Assembly (NCBI GenBank): GCA_965226475.1
Contig: CBDDDJ010000005.1
Span: 620,001-684,000, forward strand
DNA length: 64,000 bases
From: JASLMY01 sp965226475
Lineage (GTDB): Bacteria; Pseudomonadota; Alphaproteobacteria; GCA-2731375
Direction of reading: 5' to 3'
In this document: one piece after another, positions 39,141-47,468 of the stretch
Position numbering within the stretch: position 1 is the first letter of the stretch
How the letters are laid out: each line of letters begins with the position of its first letter
Notes under the pieces: model-generated
The model's input: only the letters and a program-made list of their open reading frames with translations
What the model was told of the DNA's origin: nothing
Database searches by the model: none
Program-made: the position numbers and the translations under genes

Positions 39141-40743
39141 GTAACTGCCCAGGTACGTGGCCGCCTTTCAGGCGGCGTGGAGACGTGCGATCAGGGTTTC
39201 GGGATTTTCCATGAGCGCCTGGATGATGTTCCAGCCCTGTTTTCTGGCGGTCGAGATGAAGCCGCGGACGGTGGCAAAGTCTTCGGCGCCTTTCTGGCTG
39301 CGGAAGCCGCCGGAGATTTTCTGCTTGACCTTCATCATGCGCCCGTCCTGCTCGGCCTGATTGTTGGTGAACGGCACGGCGAAATTGGTGAGGAAGCGTA
39401 GCGCATCTTCCTTGCGAGCCTGAAGGCGCCGGAGAAGGTTGTGGCCGACGCGGCGCGGCTTGCGTCCCCGGCGCCTGGCCTTGCCCTCGACCGGTTTGGG
39501 CGCGAGAGGAGGTTGGGCCTCGTGAAAGGCGATGCCCTCGGCCGTGATGGCGTCCCAACATCGTCGGAAGCGGCTGACGAGGCTTGGTTTCAGCGCCACT
39601 CCCCGCTCCCGGGCGAGATTTACCGCGTGGCAGGCGCGGCGCAATAGTCTCTGCATCTTGCCCGCCCAGTCCTCCTTCTCGATCTCGACCAGGGCTTGCA
39701 ACTCGCGCAGGTGATGGGCGTTGCACAGCGCGTGCCGCACCCCCTCCATCGTGAAGTACGGCTTCCAGTGGTCGTGGACGACGATGCCGCCGACGCCGCC
39801 GAGCAGGCTGCCGCGCCGGGGCGAAACCCGGTAGAAGGTCAACAGCGCCGTGGACGCGACGTGCAACCATTGACCCCGCCCGGCGACCCGGAACCCGGTC
39901 TCGTCCATGTGCTTGACCGGCGCCGATTTCACCAGCTCGCGGATCGTCCCGACGACGCCTTGCACGGACTCGGCGCTGTTTCGGCCCATCCGCGCGATGC
40001 TCGCCGCAGACAGCCCGGCCCCGAACAGATCCTTCATCAATGCGGCCAGGCGGTCCTCGGGCAGGAGCTGGTAGTGCGACAGGTAGACCACCATGGCTCC
40101 GATCCGACCGCCGTACTGAACCGGGCCGGTGACGCCGTCGGGAAAGGAAGCCCGAGTTTGCGTGCCGCAATGCCCGCAACGGCAGCGATGCGCCCGATGC
40201 TCCGTGACCACCAGGGGCCGGGGCTCGGGCAGGTCGAAAACCTGACGGGCGCCGTGGCCGGTGGTCATATCCGGCGTCAATCCCGAACCACACCGCCGGC
40301 ACGTCTCGGGATAATGATCGACGCTGGCGTCGGGATCGGCGACTTGGCGCAGGGTCTCGCCCTCGTGGCCCTTCTGCCCGCCCGGCTTGCGATCCGATTT
40401 TCCGCGAAGGCTCCCGGTGCGTCGCTTCTTCTTCCCCGCCGGCGGTTTGTTCAATCCATCGCTGGACGGCGGCTTGCCGCTGTTCGTGCTGTTCAGGCCA
40501 AGCTGGCGCTCGAGTTCGCCAAGCCGGAGTTCGCTCGGCGAGCCGCGACCCTTGGGCCAGCACCACATCGATCAGGTCGTCTTTCGACAAAAAGGCGAGA
40601 GCATACCTATCCATCGAATCCTTAGAATCGACCCACCATCTCTTGTCAAACGAAATCTAGGCCGTCAGCGCCTCAAACCCACAAAATCTGCCCCGAGAGA
40701 CCCAATCCGCAGCCCCAGCGAAATCAGATACCTGGGCAGTTAC
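39141..40743 (-). mobile_element. IS66-family insertion sequence with perfect 8-bp target duplication
   Basis: The ends are perfect 15-bp inverted repeats (GTAACTGCCCAGGTA), and the 8-bp sequence GTTGCTAG is duplicated at 39133-39140 and 40744-40751. Length is 1603 bp. It carries a single tnpC-type transposase gene and no tnpA or tnpB, as in the ISBst12 subgroup. It has inserted at the very end of a minus-strand gene remnant and upstream of the GlcG-like gene. Confidence 0.93.
39168..40614 (-). pseudogene. IS66-family transposase (TnpC), one-base frameshift near the N-terminus
   Basis: The first residues MDRYALAFLSKDDLIDVVLA start at 40614 and are the usual opening of TnpC. At about 40531 the frame breaks, and LRLGELERQLGLNSTNSGKP continues in another frame through the zinc-finger (CRRCGSGL, CRCGHCG), the DDE core (HMDETGFRV, then HDHWKPYF, and NNQAEQDGRMMKVKQKISGG) to the stop at 39168. 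One missing base would explain it. Without correction the element lacks a good transposase start, although an internal alternative start could give a 466-residue protein. Confidence 0.88.
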
Positions 40744-40945
40744 GTTGCTAGTAACATTTGAGTTCGAACCCGAAAATCCCTCGAGGATACGAAAGCCGCG
40801 AGTCGTCCCCTTGGCAGGCGGCTTGAAGAAGTGATCAGCTTTGGTGAAGACGAAGTTGGCACATCGATCATCGGTGGCGTCTTTCAGCGATGCGGCAAAT
40901 TGTCGGAAGGCGAGAGCACGTATCCGCTTCTTTCCGGGGTTGTCG
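40744..40945 (-). pseudogene. C-terminal remnant of an unidentified gene, next to IS66
   Basis: The minus-strand frame reads NPGKKRIRALAFRQFAASLK, DATDDRCANFVFTKADHFFK, PPAKGTTRGFRILEGFSGSN and SNVTSN, then a TAG formed exactly at the IS66 target site. Its composition is that of a real protein, but no family is recognised. The 5' part is lost where an older IS66-like end begins. It is the gene into whose last codons the intact IS66 inserted. Confidence 0.45.
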
Positions 40946-41033
40946 GCCTATCCATCGAATCCCTCGGCCTAGAATCCGATTGAGCGCGCCATGCGCTGGC
41001 GTCCCATCTTGTCTTGGACTCAAATCGGCGAGA

Positions 41034-41112
41034 ATCTAGGCCGTCAGCGCCTCAAACCCACAAAATCTGCCCCGAGAGACCCAATCCGCAGCCCCAGCGA
41101 AATCAGATACCT
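41034..41112 (-). repeat. Partial second copy of the IS66 5' end
   Basis: A stretch of about 78 bases matches 40656-40733, the region just inside the right end of the IS66 element, but lacks the outer 10-12 bases with the inverted repeat. Sequence further left (from about 40945, around a shared CCTATCCATCGAATCC) also resembles the IS66 transposase start, more weakly. It is a relic of a related element. Confidence 0.75.
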
Positions 41113-41316
41113 CCAGACCGCCCGGCGGTAGCGCTTGAACCAAGTCCGCACCGTGTCGTCGTCGAGGTAGAGCACCCGCGCCACCTCGGCACAGCTCACG
41201 CCGTCATCCAGCAGCAGAACGGCGTTCGCCCGCCGGGCCACCCCATGGCTTCGCTCGGGTGCCCCATCAGCCCTCAGGGCCCCCCGCTCCTTGGCACTCA
41301 GAAATCCACGAATCAT
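41044..41316 (-). pseudogene. IS630-family transposase N-terminal fragment fused to the IS66 relic
   Basis: The frame starts MIRGFLSAKERGALRADGA at 41316 and contains a helix-turn-helix (VSCAEVARVLYLDDDTVRTW then FKRYR) typical of IS630-like N-termini. After FKRYRRAVWR it passes into the IS66-derived sequence (LISLGLRIGSLGADFVGLRR) and stops. It is a truncated gene of a different IS630-type element from the one at 6.2 kb. Confidence 0.75.
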
Positions 41317-41449
41317 GCCCCCGAGAAGAATCGATTTGCCAGAGCTTTTTTCGGGTCTCTGAGGAGTCGGGGTATATCTCTCAAATTATAGATATTTTAT
41401 CAGTATACTAAACTATTTTAATTCTACTATTTTCCAAATTTCTTCGTCG

Positions 41450-42466
41450 TCAAGCCAACTTACAAATCCCGTTTGGCCCCTCAATCCCCCGCCATTCGTC
41501 CAACACCAGCTTCGCCGCCGCCATGTCCATGGCGGCGATGCCGATTGAATCGAAGACGCAGGTTTGGCCCGCCGGCGCGGGCTTGGTGCCGGCGAGGATT
41601 TCGCCGAGTTCGGCATAAACCTCGGCGCCCGCGACCAGCACGTTGCCGGACTGGTCGAGGGCGGCCTCGCCGAGTTCGGCATAAACCTCGGCGCCCGCGA
41701 CCAGCACGTTGCCGGACTGGTCGAGGGCGGCCTCGCGGCTCTCGACGATCACCGGGTGGGACATGGTGGCGTCGTCGAGTTCGCGTCCCGCCGTGGTGTT
41801 CCAGCCGACCGAACTGACGAAGGCGGCGTCCTTCAGCCAGGCCCCGTCGAAGATCGACTCGCGGGCGGCGGTGGTGCAGACGACGACGTCGGCGCCGCGG
41901 ACGGCGGCCTCAGCGCCCCCGCACCAGGTCGCGCCGATGTCCTCGGCGCAGGCGCGCGCGTTTTCGGCCGTGCGGCCCCAGAGGCGGATTTCGGCGAAGT
42001 CGTGAACGCGGGGCATCATCTGGCTGTGGGCGCGGGCCTGGACGCCGCTTCGCAGGATGGCGAGGACGCCCGAGCCGGCGGACGCCAGCGCCTTGGCGGC
42101 GGCGGCGGAGCCCGCGGCGGTGCGCATCTCGGTAATCAGGCGGCCGTCCATCATTACCTCGGCCTCGCCGGTCTCGGGCCGGAACAGCAGGATCAGGCCC
42201 AGATGCGTCGGCAGGCCGTGCGCCGCGTTACCGGGATAGAAGGTGACGAGCTTGATGCCCATCGCCTCGCCGATCGCTGGCATGATGCCGAAGAAGCCGC
42301 CGTGCGGTTCCACCGGGATCAGGTTGCGCACCGGCTGAATCACCTTGCCGGCGGAGAAGTCGATGAAGGCGCGTTCCATGGCGCCGATCAGGGCGTCGAG
42401 TTCGAGGTGGCGTTCGACCGTCGCCTCGTCGAGGAAGGGAATGCCCGTCAACGGTGCGCTGGTCAT
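41450..42466 (-). CDS. Ornithine cyclodeaminase/mu-crystallin-family protein with internal duplication
   Basis: A 338-residue member of the ornithine cyclodeaminase family, NAD(P)-dependent enzymes that cyclise ornithine or reduce cyclic imines. The opening (PFLDEATVERHLELDALIGA), GGFFGIMPA, and the block TEMRTAAGSAAAAKALA are typical. The dinucleotide motif, normally GSGVQA, reads RSGVQA near residue 138, losing its first glycine. A 22-residue segment (DQSGNVLVAGAEVYAELG is its core) occurs twice in tandem just before the C-terminus because of a 66-bp in-frame duplication. Both changes make activity doubtful, though the frame is open. The family usually works alone. Confidence 0.82.
   Translation of the reverse strand: MTSAPLTGIPFLDEATVERHLELDALIGAMERAFIDFSAGKVIQPVRNLIPVEPHGGFFGIMPAIGEAMGIKLVTFYPGNAAHGLPTHLGLILLFRPETGEAEVMMDGRLITEMRTAAGSAAAAKALASAGSGVLAILRSGVQARAHSQMMPRVHDFAEIRLWGRTAENARACAEDIGATWCGGAEAAVRGADVVVCTTAARESIFDGAWLKDAAFVSSVGWNTTAGRELDDATMSHPVIVESREAALDQSGNVLVAGAEVYAELGEAALDQSGNVLVAGAEVYAELGEILAGTKPAPAGQTCVFDSIGIAAMDMAAAKLVLDEWRGIEGPNGICKLA
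41601..41732. repeat. 66-bp tandem duplication inside the cyclodeaminase-like gene
   Basis: 41601-41666 and 41667-41732 are the same sequence read base by base. The unit is a multiple of three, so the reading frame is kept and 22 residues are repeated. Confidence 0.95.
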
Positions 42467-42527
42467 GGTCTCGGCTCCTCCTTCAGCATCCCCACCACTC
42501 TCCTTGAAACGAGAAGCGCTTGGTTTT

Positions 42528-42668
42528 GCCCTTGCATCTCATGGTGGAGGAATCGCCCGGGTCCAGGGCCTTGTCAATGATCTACGACCGGGCGAAGCCC
42601 GGCGCGCTTCGCGCGTCGTTGACAAGGCCCTGGACCCGGGCAAAGTGGTCACCATGAGATGCAAGGGC
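42528..42668. repeat. Large palindromic element (50-bp inverted repeat with structured loop)
   Basis: Arms 42528-42577 and 42619-42668 are complementary over about 42 of 50 positions. Each arm has GCCCTTGCATCTCATGGTG outside and GCCCGGGTCCAGGGCCTTG inside, separated by an unpaired patch of about 8 bases. The 41-base loop has its own small hairpins (CCGGGCGAAGCCCGG and GCGCGCTTCGCGCG). It fills the 260-base gap between the MetF-like and cyclodeaminase-like genes. It may be a miniature mobile element, or a transcript hairpin. Confidence 0.85.
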
Positions 42669-42726
42669 GGGTCTGGGCTCCCTCGTAGTCCGCAATTCCC
42701 ACCAAGCCGTCAAGGAATCCCTTGTC

Positions 42727-43650
42727 TCAACGAATCCCGCACTCTTCAATCGCCTGGGCGATCTGCGCTTCCGCCCCCGGGCCCATCAGGTGCGCACCAG
42801 CGACGCCGTCCATCGCCTTCAGCCGGTGCATCAGCTCGCCGGCGACCTTGCGGCCCTCGGCCCGCGCGTCGTCGGCGTCCTCCAAACGCTTCAGGACCTC
42901 GTCGGGGATGATGGCGCCGAACAGGTTGTCGCGCATCCAGGCGCCCTGGCGGGCCGAAGTCAGCGCGGCGATGCCGACGACGACCTTGAGGCCGGGCAGC
43001 AGACCCCCCTCGCTCAGCCGCGCCAGATAGCGCGCCAGGAGTTCGAGATCGAAGCAGAACTGGGTCTGCACGAAGCTGGCGCCGGCCGCCACCTTGCCGG
43101 CGAGGCTGGTGGGCCGCCAGTCTGGTTCCGGGTCCAGGGGCGCGTCGGCCGCGCCCACCAGATAGGCGGGCGGCGGCGTGATCTCGCGGCCCGACGGCAG
43201 CTTGCCCTCGTCGCGCATCGCGGCCGCGAGCCCGACCAGTCCGGTGCTGTCCAGGTCGTTTACCGCCTTGGCGTCGGGTGCATCGCCGATGTGCACCGGA
43301 TCGCCCGAGAGGCAGAGGATATTGGGAATGCCGAAGGCGGTGGCGCCGATCAGGTCGCGCTCCAGCGCCAGCGTGTTGCGGTCGCGCGTGGTGAACTGCA
43401 ACACCGCCTCGATGTCGTTTTCCCGGCCCATGAAATAGGCCGCCGCGCTGGAGGCAAGATGGGCCCGGGCACCGGCGCCGTCGGTGACGTTCACCGCCTC
43501 CACCAGGCCGGCCAAGGGCGCCGTCCGCTCCACCACCCGCATGGGATCGGCGCTCAAAGGCGGCGTGGTCTCGGCGGTGATGGCGAAGCGGCCCTGGCCG
43601 AGGGCCGCGGCGAGCCGGCCGGGCGCCGTGGCGATGACGTCGGTACTCAT
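42727..43650 (-). CDS. Methylenetetrahydrofolate reductase family protein
   Basis: A 307-residue MetF-family protein. ITAETTPPLSADP at the N-terminus corresponds to the E-x-x-P segment around the catalytic Glu, NVTDGAGARAHLA and LQFTTRDRN are the usual second and third strands, LCLSGDP is the flavin-contacting segment, and GASFVQTQFCFD closes the barrel. It would reduce methylene-THF to methyl-THF with an FAD cofactor. The form with an NVTDG motif is often found in C1-metabolism clusters rather than with metH, so it could serve methyl-group catabolism. No such partners are adjacent. Confidence 0.88.
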   Translation of the reverse strand: MSTDVIATAPGRLAAALGQGRFAITAETTPPLSADPMRVVERTAPLAGLVEAVNVTDGAGARAHLASSAAAYFMGRENDIEAVLQFTTRDRNTLALERDLIGATAFGIPNILCLSGDPVHIGDAPDAKAVNDLDSTGLVGLAAAMRDEGKLPSGREITPPPAYLVGAADAPLDPEPDWRPTSLAGKVAAGASFVQTQFCFDLELLARYLARLSEGGLLPGLKVVVGIAALTSARQGAWMRDNLFGAIIPDEVLKRLEDADDARAEGRKVAGELMHRLKAMDGVAGAHLMGPGAEAQIAQAIEECGIR

Positions 43651-44839
43651 GGACGGAGATACTCCGAAGCGGTCCGCCGGCGCTCAGCCGCGCGGGCGGT
43701 ATTGTATGGGAAGCGAGGCGAGGCCGCGCAGGACCAGGCTGTCGACGCGGCGCGGCCCCTCCGGCGGGCATTCGATGTCCTCCAGCCGGGCGACCACGCG
43801 CCGGAGCGCGATCCGCCCCTCGAGCCGGGCCAGGGGGGCGCCCAGGCAGAAGTGGATGCCATGGCCGAAGGCCATCTGTCGGTTGGGCCGCCGCGAGATG
43901 TCGAAGACGTCGGCATCGTCAAAGGCGCGGGGGTCGCGGTTGGCGGCGTTCAGCATGGCGAAAACCCTGGCCCCCGGCGCGATGGTCCGGCCGGCGATCT
44001 CGACCGGCTCGGTCGCGATCCGGACCATCGCGTTGATCGGGCCATCGTAGCGAAGCACCTCCTCGACGCAGTGTTCCGCCAGCGACGGCTCGGCGATCAA
44101 GCGCGCCAGCTGCCCGGGGTTTTGCGTCAGGTGCCAGAGCGCGCTGCCCAACAGGTTCGTCGTGGTCTCGTGCCCGGCGAAGAGCAGGAACATGCAGCTG
44201 GCGGCGATCTCGGCCTCGTCCAGGTGCTTCCCTGCCCCCTCGCCCGCCAACAGCTCGCTGATCAGGTCGTCCTCCGGTTCGGCGCGCCGGGCGCGGATCA
44301 GATCGGCGAAGTAGGCGTTCATCTCCGCCGTCGCCCGCTCCGCCCGGGCGTACTTGTCGGCCGTCGCCTGGGCACTGCCGACGAAGAGCGCCAGATCGTC
44401 CGACCAGAGCTTGAAGCGATCGAGATCCCCGAGCGGCACCCCCAGCATCACCATGACGACCGAGGCCGGCAGGGGATAGGCGAAGTCGGCGATGAAATCC
44501 ATCTCGCGGCCGCTCGCCGCCTGATCCAACAGATCCTCGACGATCTCGCCGACCCGTTTTTCCATGCGCACCAGCGCGCGCGAGGTGAAGCCCGGCGCCA
44601 AAAGCTTGCGGAGCCGGGTATGCGACGGCGGATCGATGAAGACCGACCAGCGGGAGATCGAGGCTTCCAGGTTTTGCACCCGGGCCCGCTCCGCGGCCGG
44701 CAGTTGCTCGACGAAGGGGCTCAACCGGTCGGCCGAAAAGCGGGGATCGGTCAGCACCGTCTTGCAATCCTCGTGAGTCGGACCCGATTTCCTTGGACAC
44801 AGAATTGGCTTAATCGAAGTGTCCAAGGAGGACCGGAAC

Positions 44840-45250
44840 ATGACCGACAATTTTGAGAACAAAGTTGCTGTTGATGGGCCTGTGGTAAACGAGGGCGAGC
44901 TTGGCTCGTCCACGTTTTCCCCGGGCCAGGTTTCGCCGGCAGGCCCGCTGGGACTTGGCCAGCGATGGACGGTGGCGCGCAAGCGTGAGGTCGTTCTGCG
45001 GCTTTTGCGTGACGAGCCGGTGCAACTTCTGTCGCGCCAGTTGGGCGTAGAGATCTTCCGGCTCGAGCAGTGGCGTGAGAAAGCGATCGGCGGGATCGAC
45101 GCCTCGCTCAAGCAACGCAAGGGCGATCCGGTGCAGGCGGAACTGGATAGCGCCATGAAGCGGATCGGAGAGTTGACCATGCAGGTGGAACTGCTGGAGG
45201 CCAAGACGGAGACCTTCGGCCCTTTGGGGCGGCGGAGGTCGCGGCGATGA
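44840..45250 (+). CDS. IS3-family transposase, OrfA
   Basis: A 136-residue protein starting at the ATG at 44840, behind a GGAGGA ribosome binding site. It has a helix-turn-helix (QRWTVARKREVVLRLLRDEP then LSRQLGVEIFRLEQWREKA) and a coiled coil (AMKRIGELTMQVELLEAKTE), the normal OrfA layout. It binds the IS ends and joins OrfB to make the active transposase. Its stop overlaps the OrfB start as ATGA. The frame is intact. Confidence 0.85.
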   Translation: MTDNFENKVAVDGPVVNEGELGSSTFSPGQVSPAGPLGLGQRWTVARKREVVLRLLRDEPVQLLSRQLGVEIFRLEQWREKAIGGIDASLKQRKGDPVQAELDSAMKRIGELTMQVELLEAKTETFGPLGRRRSRR

Positions 45251-46152
45251 GTGCCGCCACCTCGCCCGGCACGGGTCTGGCCTACGGCCTGCGGCGGGTC
45301 TGCGCCGCCTGGGGCATGGCCCGCTCCTCGTTCTACGCCATGACCTCCGGCCAGCACGCCGAGCAGCCGCCGGCAAAGCGTCGGGGACCAAAGCCCGCGA
45401 TCTCGGACCAGGCGCTGCTGGTGGCGATCGAAGCCGACCTGGAGGCATCGCCCTGGGAGGGCGAGGGCTACCGCAAGGTCTGGGCTCGGCTTCGGGTCTG
45501 TCGCGATATCCGGGTTGCCCGCAAGCGGGTGCTCCGCCTGATGCGCGAGAACAATCTGCTCTCGCCCCATCGCTGCGGCCGCCGTGGCGGCAATCCCCAT
45601 GACGGTGAGATCATCACTCATGCCCCGAACCTCATGTGGGGCACCGATGGCGTTCGGGTGTTCACGGTGGACGACGGCTGGGGCTGGATCTTCACCGCCG
45701 TCGAGCATTGGAACGCCGAGTGTGTCGGCTGGCATGTCTGCAAGCGCGGCGACCGCTTCGCCGCCCTGCAGCCGATCTCCATGGGGCTTGCCGGGCTGTA
45801 TGGCTCGACCGCGGCCGGCGCGGCTCGGGGGCTGGCCTTGCGGATGGATCACGGCTCCCAGTATCTGTCGGACCACTTCACCAACCAGATCAAGTTCTGG
45901 GGCATCCAGGCGTCCTACGCCTTCGTCGCCGAGCCCCAGACCAACGGCGTCGCCGAGCGGTTCAATCGCACGCTGAAGGAACAGATCATCCATGGTCGCA
46001 TCTACCGTAACATCGCGGAGCTGCGGGACGCCGTCCGCGACTTCGTCGAACTCTACAATGCCCAGTGGATCGTCGAAAAGAACGGCTACCTGAGCCCCGC
46101 TCAAGCTCGTCAGGCGTGGCACGCCGCGATCTCAATCAGGCCCGCCGCGTGA
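45247..46152 (+). CDS. IS3-family transposase, OrfB (integrase core)
   Basis: A 301-residue DDE recombinase. The HTH_21-like segment contains EGEGYRKVWARLRV; the first catalytic Asp is in MWGTDGVRVFTVDDGW, the second in RMDHGSQYLSDHF and the Glu in TNGVAERFNRTLKEQIIHG. All three are present and the frame is intact, so the element could be active. It is on the opposite strand to the P450 it disrupts. Confidence 0.9.
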   Translation: MSAATSPGTGLAYGLRRVCAAWGMARSSFYAMTSGQHAEQPPAKRRGPKPAISDQALLVAIEADLEASPWEGEGYRKVWARLRVCRDIRVARKRVLRLMRENNLLSPHRCGRRGGNPHDGEIITHAPNLMWGTDGVRVFTVDDGWGWIFTAVEHWNAECVGWHVCKRGDRFAALQPISMGLAGLYGSTAAGAARGLALRMDHGSQYLSDHFTNQIKFWGIQASYAFVAEPQTNGVAERFNRTLKEQIIHGRIYRNIAELRDAVRDFVELYNAQWIVEKNGYLSPAQARQAWHAAISIRPAA

Positions 46153-46428
46153 GACAAACTTGTGTCCAAGGAACCGGGTGCGCTACATCTTGCAATCCTC
46201 GTAGCGCGTCACCACCCAGCCCCTGAGCGGCGCGCACCAATGCACCGGGTCCGCGTCTTGCAGGTGCCGGTAGACGGCGAAGGGATCGTGCAGGATCGCG
46301 GGATCGCGGGGGTCGTAGGCGATGGTCATAAGAGGCGGCTTAGCACGGGGCATGGGATAGCAACAACCGGCGTCGGGCAGCCCTCACCCGAGCTTGATGC
46401 CCATACGGTGTCACCGTAAAGAATTGAG

Positions 46429-46573
46429 ATGGATATCGTTTCGATTCGGCATCGGGAATTGGTCGATTTCCGTTTCGGGCAATTGGCGCCTGACGTTCAA
46501 AATCGTTGACGGGACGATCGAAGACCTGAACTTGAAGGACTATCACCAATGGCCGAGGAAAAGCTCGCGATAG
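46429..46573 (+). pseudogene. higB: HigB toxin remnant with its centre deleted
   Basis: The ATG at 46429 starts MDIVSIRHRELVDF, matching the HigB opening MIVSFRHKGL. About 35 bases later another frame gives GNWRLTFKIVDGTIEDLNLK then DYHQW, which is the HigB C-terminus with the catalytic NWRLTF region. The roughly 50 residues between are missing. The remaining end overlaps the start of the antitoxin gene, the normal higBA arrangement. HigB is an mRNA-cleaving toxin; this copy cannot fold. Confidence 0.75.
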
Positions 46574-46845
46574 GCATGGTGCCAGTATACCCCCGCGAAT
46601 TCATACTCGTGGAGATCCTGGAGGAACTCACGCTCTCCATCGCCAAGGCCGCCAAGATCCTGGGTGTCCGCGCCGCGACACTGTCCGACCTCGTCAACGA
46701 GAAATCCTCGCTCTCGCCCGAGATGGCCATGCGGATCGAACTGGCCTTCGACGTCAAGGCCCAACCGCCCCCGCGCGTGCAAGCGCTGTACCACAGCGTG
46801 ACCAAATTGCCAGCGCGCGAGCGAGCTGGGCGTCGAGCGGTATGA
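46549..46845 (+). CDS. higA: HigA-family antitoxin (XRE helix-turn-helix)
   Basis: A 98-residue antitoxin. YPREFILVEILEELTLSIAK then AAKILGVRAATLSDLVNEKS and LSPEMAMRIELAFDV are the HigA signature and its DNA-binding helices. The last 10 or so residues diverge; in the neighbouring frame ASELGVERYEAPER looks more like the family ending, so a one-base indel near 46820 is likely. HigA normally binds and silences HigB and represses its own operon. The toxin gene before it has been gutted, so this is an orphan antitoxin. Confidence 0.85.
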   Translation: MAEEKLAIGMVPVYPREFILVEILEELTLSIAKAAKILGVRAATLSDLVNEKSSLSPEMAMRIELAFDVKAQPPPRVQALYHSVTKLPARERAGRRAV

Positions 46846-46933
46846 AGCCCCGGAGCGTGTTGGCGGCGCACGTCGCCCTTCTCCTGATAGTGGAGGGCGA
46901 AGTCTTGTGTGTTCTTCGCGATGAGGCATTGCC

Positions 46934-47224
46934 TCAAAGGTGCCTCAACGGGTCCTGGGATTCATGCAAGACGCGCAGGATCAGGACACCGTCGTCTTCG
47001 AGACGATAGTAGATCGAGTGACTGGCGTAATCGTGACGCCGGCAATTGGGCTTGACGCGACTGAAGTCGCGTCCCAAGCGTGGAAACTCACCAAGGAGTC
47101 CGAAAGCATGGTGAAGGCCGAGGACGTAGGACCGTGCGCGCGCCAATCCGAAATTCAGAATCGAGTATTCGTAGATAGCGGCGAGGTCGGCATCGGCATC
47201 AGGCGTCAGAAGGTAGTCGGCCAT
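46934..47224 (-). CDS. parE: ParE-family toxin
   Basis: A 96-residue RelE/ParE-fold protein starting MADYLLTPDADADLAAIYEY, with the typical helix pair and the C-terminal strands RRHDYASHSIYYRLEDDGVL and ILRVLHESQDP. ParE toxins inhibit DNA gyrase or, in some branches, other targets. The start overlaps the end of the antitoxin gene by 26 bases, so the two are translationally coupled. Both genes are intact, in contrast to the nearby HigBA. Confidence 0.9.
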   Translation of the reverse strand: MADYLLTPDADADLAAIYEYSILNFGLARARSYVLGLHHAFGLLGEFPRLGRDFSRVKPNCRRHDYASHSIYYRLEDDGVLILRVLHESQDPLRHL

Positions 47225-47468
47225 CGGCGCCCAGTTTCCGCTCAACATCATCCATGATGTCCAGAACGCTCCTTTCGCTAACGCCACCGGCCTCGGCGGC
47301 ATCGAGAACGGCGCGAAGCCCGGCTTCGGCCCGCCGCCGATCCTGGTCGCGCCGGATGAGGTCGCGGAAATACTCGCTGTCGTTGCCGTAGCGTCCACTG
47401 GCGATCTGGGCCTTGACCCAGTCTTCCATGGCGTCTGGAATGGAGATGGTTTTTCGGATCATCGTCAT
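47199..47468 (-). CDS. parD: ParD-family antitoxin
   Basis: An 89-residue ribbon-helix-helix protein: MTMIRKTISIPDAMEDWVKA then QIASGRYGNDSEYFRDLIRR, followed by an acidic toxin-binding tail. The ATG at 47468 has an AGGAGG ribosome binding site 8 bases upstream. ParD neutralises ParE and represses the operon. The pair forms an intact type II module beside an acyl-CoA ligase pseudogene. Confidence 0.92.
   Translation of the reverse strand: MTMIRKTISIPDAMEDWVKAQIASGRYGNDSEYFRDLIRRDQDRRRAEAGLRAVLDAAEAGGVSERSVLDIMDDVERKLGADGRLPSDA

Larger units (their letters stand above)
44775..46188 (+). mobile_element. IS3-family insertion sequence flanked by a 14-bp direct repeat
   Basis: The element is 1414 bp, with two overlapping genes. 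Its ends are imperfect inverted repeats sharing TTCCTTGGACACA about 20 bases in. The sequence CTTGCAATCCTCGT stands on both sides (44761-44774 and 46189-46202). This is longer than the 3-5 bp usual for IS3, so either the boundaries or the family subgroup are unusual. It interrupts a P450 gene. Confidence 0.88.
43684..46329 (-). pseudogene. Cytochrome P450 split by an IS3-family element
   Basis: The N-terminal 47 codons (MTIAYDPRDPAILHDPFAVY to VVTRYEDCK) lie at 46329-46189. The rest (KTVLTDPRFSADRLSPF onward) lies at 44774-43684, with the 1414-bp IS between. The large part has the I-helix AGHETT, the EEVLR motif and a complete heme-binding loop FGHGIHFCLG with its cysteine ligand. Removing the IS and one copy of a 14-bp duplication restores the frame YEDCKTVLTDPRF, so the gene was intact until the insertion. 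It is a soluble bacterial class P450 that would hydroxylate an unknown substrate. An alternative start is at 46353. Confidence 0.92.
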
